The notes below the pieces were generated by a model. The model saw only the letters and a list, made by a program, of their open reading frames with translations, was not told the DNA's origin and did no database searches. Below, in pieces: positions 7,221 through 8,318 of a DNA stretch of 8,318 bases (position 1 is the stretch's first letter; each line of letters opens with the position of its first letter). Made by a program: the position numbers and the translations under genes. This DNA is from Bacillota bacterium. GTDB lineage: Bacteria > Bacillota_E > JAJZYS01 > JAILZS01. The DNA is taken from NCBI GenBank assembly GCA_021817625.1, contig JAKASY010000062.1, positions 1-8,318 on the forward strand. Direction: 5' to 3'.

Positions 7221-7496
7221 ATGGCACGCGAAGAGGCGCGGGTGCGGGTTGCGCCCGCGCCCTTCACGTCCGTCGGCGGTTGCGAGGGCGCGTGGGGGCT
7301 GCGCATCGAGATGACCGACGGAGCGACGGCCTTCCGCGCGACCTTGGGCGTCCCGGCCGTCGATGGCTCCCGCCCCGACTGCTGGGGCGTGATCGCGGCC
7401 CATGGCACCGAGTACGAGCGCCCGAGGGGATCGCGGAGTTCCGCCGACCCGCCGCCTGGAGCGGGCCGCCCGCGGCGACCGGCCGTGACCGGCTAG
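7221..7496 (+). CDS. Small unrecognised reading frame, possibly frameshifted
   Basis: 91 codons; not recognised as any family. It starts 13 bases after the tRNA. The ATG at 7221 has no Shine-Dalgarno site; a GTG at 7242 has AAGAGG five bases upstream and may be the real start. From about 7242 to 7425 nearly every third codon position is G or C, and the product (containing GAWGLRIEMTDGATAFRATL and CWGVIAAHGTEYER) reads like a small globular protein, so coding is plausible. After about 7430 this frame turns into proline/arginine-rich sequence with poorer third positions, while the plus-strand frame containing 7178 becomes GC3-rich (EGIAEFRRPAAW). That pattern suggests a lost base, a broken gene or a sequencing error. 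Its stop overlaps the yajQ stop in a shared CTAG. A conserved gene is uncertain. Confidence 0.4.
   Translation: MAREEARVRVAPAPFTSVGGCEGAWGLRIEMTDGATAFRATLGVPAVDGSRPDCWGVIAAHGTEYERPRGSRSSADPPPGAGRPRRPAVTG
7230..7265 (+). terminator. Strong GC hairpin after tRNA-Arg, probable terminator
   Basis: GGCGCGGG (7235-7242) pairs perfectly with CCCGCGCC (7254-7261) around an 11-base loop. GAAG (7230-7233) and CTTC (7262-7265) extend the stem to 12 pairs with a single bulged A at 7234. It lies 22 bases after the tRNA 3' end, where a terminator is expected. The T-tract is almost missing (CTTCACG), so it may instead act as a processing or stability element. It covers the start region of the small reading frame below, which conflicts with efficient translation of that frame from this transcript. 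Confidence 0.45.
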
Positions 7497-7993
7497 CGGT
7501 AGTTCGTGTACGCGAGCTCCACGCCGAAGTCGCGCTCGCGCAGGGCGCGGATCACCGCCTGGAGGTCGTCCTTGCTCTTGCCGACCACCCGCACGCTGTC
7601 GCCCTGCACCTGGGCGTCCACCCTGACGCCAAGCGCCTTCACCGCCTTCTGGATCTCCTTGGCCTTGTCGGCGGACAGGCCGCGGCGCAGCGTGAGGACC
7701 TTGCGGGCACGGTCGTGCGACATGGGCTCCGCCTCCGGCGGCACGTCGAAGAAGCGCAGCGGCACGCCGCGGCGCGCGGCCCGCTCCAGGAACAGGCGCT
7801 CGAGCGCCTCGAGCACCATGCCGGCGGGGGCCTCGAGCGTGACAGCGCCCGCCTTGCCGTCGAGTTCGACGCTCACGTTCTGGCCGCGAAAGTCGTAGCG
7901 CTGGCCGGCCTCCCGCCGCGTCTGGTCCACGGCGTTCGTCACCTCGGCCATGTCCGGCTCGGAGACCACGTCGAACGAGCTCTCCTTCGCCAC
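7493..7993 (-). CDS. yajQ: YajQ family nucleotide-binding protein (UPF0234)
   Basis: 166 residues, matching the family's usual 160-165. Small cytoplasmic protein with two ferredoxin-like domains. Family members bind nucleotides, and some (Xanthomonas, Pseudomonas) have been described as cyclic-di-GMP-responsive partners of transcription factors; the role here is unknown. Diagnostic stretches are SSFDVVSEPDMAEVTNAVDQ (5-24), RYDFRGQNVSVEL (32-44) and the C-terminal AQVQGDSVRVVGKSKDDLQA (127-146), ending in the Y-T-N-Y-R type tail. The GTG start at 7991-7993 is chosen because GGAGG (plus-strand 8002-8006) lies eight bases upstream and it places the S-F-D-V motif at the expected N-terminus. An ATG at 8021-8023 would add ten residues without family similarity. 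It is convergent with the small frame to its left and divergent from the DUF3243 gene, so it is probably a single-gene transcript. Confidence 0.95.
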   Translation of the reverse strand: MAKESSFDVVSEPDMAEVTNAVDQTRREAGQRYDFRGQNVSVELDGKAGAVTLEAPAGMVLEALERLFLERAARRGVPLRFFDVPPEAEPMSHDRARKVLTLRRGLSADKAKEIQKAVKALGVRVDAQVQGDSVRVVGKSKDDLQAVIRALRERDFGVELAYTNYR

Positions 7994-8001
7994 GTTCTCC
8001 A

Positions 8002-8006
8002 CCTCC
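8002..8006 (-). promoter_or_regulatory. Ribosome binding site of yajQ
   Basis: Reads GGAGG on the minus strand, eight bases before the GTG start, and decides between the GTG at 7993 and the upstream ATG at 8023. The rest of the 112-base divergent gap to 8106 shows no convincing -35/-10 pair for either gene. Confidence 0.65.
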
Positions 8007-8105
8007 CGGCTGTGCCCAAGCATTCGGCGCGGCCCGGGCGCGAGTCCTCCGCCGCGGCGCATTGGCCCGTCCGGGAGGGGAATCCTGCGGGTGGAGGTGG
8101 GGGCG

Positions 8106-8318
8106 ATGACCGACTCCTTCGAGCAGTTCCGCCAGCAGCTCCATGCCCAGGTCGAGCGCGCGCAGCAGCTGGGTGCCTCCCGAGACGACATCGTGACCGG
8201 CGCCAAGCACATCGGCTCGTGGCTGTCCCAGACGGCTGACCCGAAGAACCCCGAGCAGCGCCTGCTCAAGGAGCTTTGGCAGGTCTCCGACACGCGCGAG
8301 CAGCAGGCGATCGCCTCG
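8106..8318 (+). CDS. DUF3243 family protein, YmfJ-like (3' end missing)
   Basis: 71 codons are present and the frame is open to the window edge; family members are about 80-90 residues, so little is missing. The pattern F-x-x-F-x-x-x-L followed by VERAQQLGASRDDIV (16-30), HIGSWL (35-40), the strongly conserved DPKNPEQRLLKELWQV (45-60) and EQQAIA (65-70) matches the small helical DUF3243 proteins known from Bacillus (YmfJ) and relatives. The function is not known. GGAGGT (8093-8098) lies seven bases before the ATG; in-frame GTGs at 8091 and 8097 are less well placed. It is transcribed away from yajQ. The family is common in Bacillota, which supports the taxonomic guess. Confidence 0.85.
   Translation, partial: MTDSFEQFRQQLHAQVERAQQLGASRDDIVTGAKHIGSWLSQTADPKNPEQRLLKELWQVSDTREQQAIAS

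Noticed and set aside
7178..8239. 353-codon plus-strand frame running through yajQ
   Set aside because: Most of it is antisense to yajQ, whose family identity is unmistakable. Only its short stretch at about 7430-7492 looks coding, and this is reported as a frameshift signal instead.
7994..8293. Extension of the yajQ frame upstream to 8293
   Set aside because: The added 100 codons lie opposite the DUF3243 start and lack similarity to YajQ; the family N-terminus begins at the GTG at 7993.

Overview
This is a GC-rich bacterial window (roughly 70% G+C by eye, with almost only G or C at third codon positions). Its genes are tightly packed and preceded by clear purine-rich Shine-Dalgarno sites such as GGAGG and AGGAGG. 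The partial gene at the right edge looks like DUF3243 (the Bacillus YmfJ type), and the DinB-like gene looks like DUF1572; both are families I associate with Bacillota. A high-GC Bacillota-like lineage (Symbiobacterium, Thermaerobacter or Limnochordia type) is the best guess, but this is inference from family distribution.

Positions 1-7083 carry five co-oriented plus-strand genes. The first two are the permeases of a Dpp/Opp-type peptide ABC transporter: a DppB-like gene cut by the left edge, then a DppC-like gene. A 161-base gap with a terminator-like hairpin follows. Next come a 1091-residue Asp-box (BNR/sortilin-Vps10) beta-propeller protein with no signal peptide, an M20 amidohydrolase of the ACY1L2/AbgB-like type, and a DUF1572 DinB-superfamily protein starting at GTG. 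The last three are separated by only 25-32 bases, so they are probably one transcript, possibly continued from the permeases. The simplest reading is uptake of short peptides or N-acylated amino acids followed by cytoplasmic hydrolysis. The roles of the propeller and DUF1572 proteins in this are unknown.

Positions 7107-7265 hold a compact tRNA unit: an extended -10 promoter, tRNA-Arg(UCU) with an encoded CCA end, and a strong GC hairpin. A short unrecognised reading frame follows, whose codon pattern suggests a frameshift near position 7430. It converges on yajQ (minus strand, 7493-7993), and the two stop codons share one CTAG. Divergent from yajQ, the DUF3243 gene begins at 8106 and leaves the window.

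I found no mobile element, CRISPR array or defence system. The points most worth following are the operon linking the propeller, M20 and DUF1572 genes, and the likely broken small gene beside the tRNA. The very long antisense reading frames are composition artefacts.
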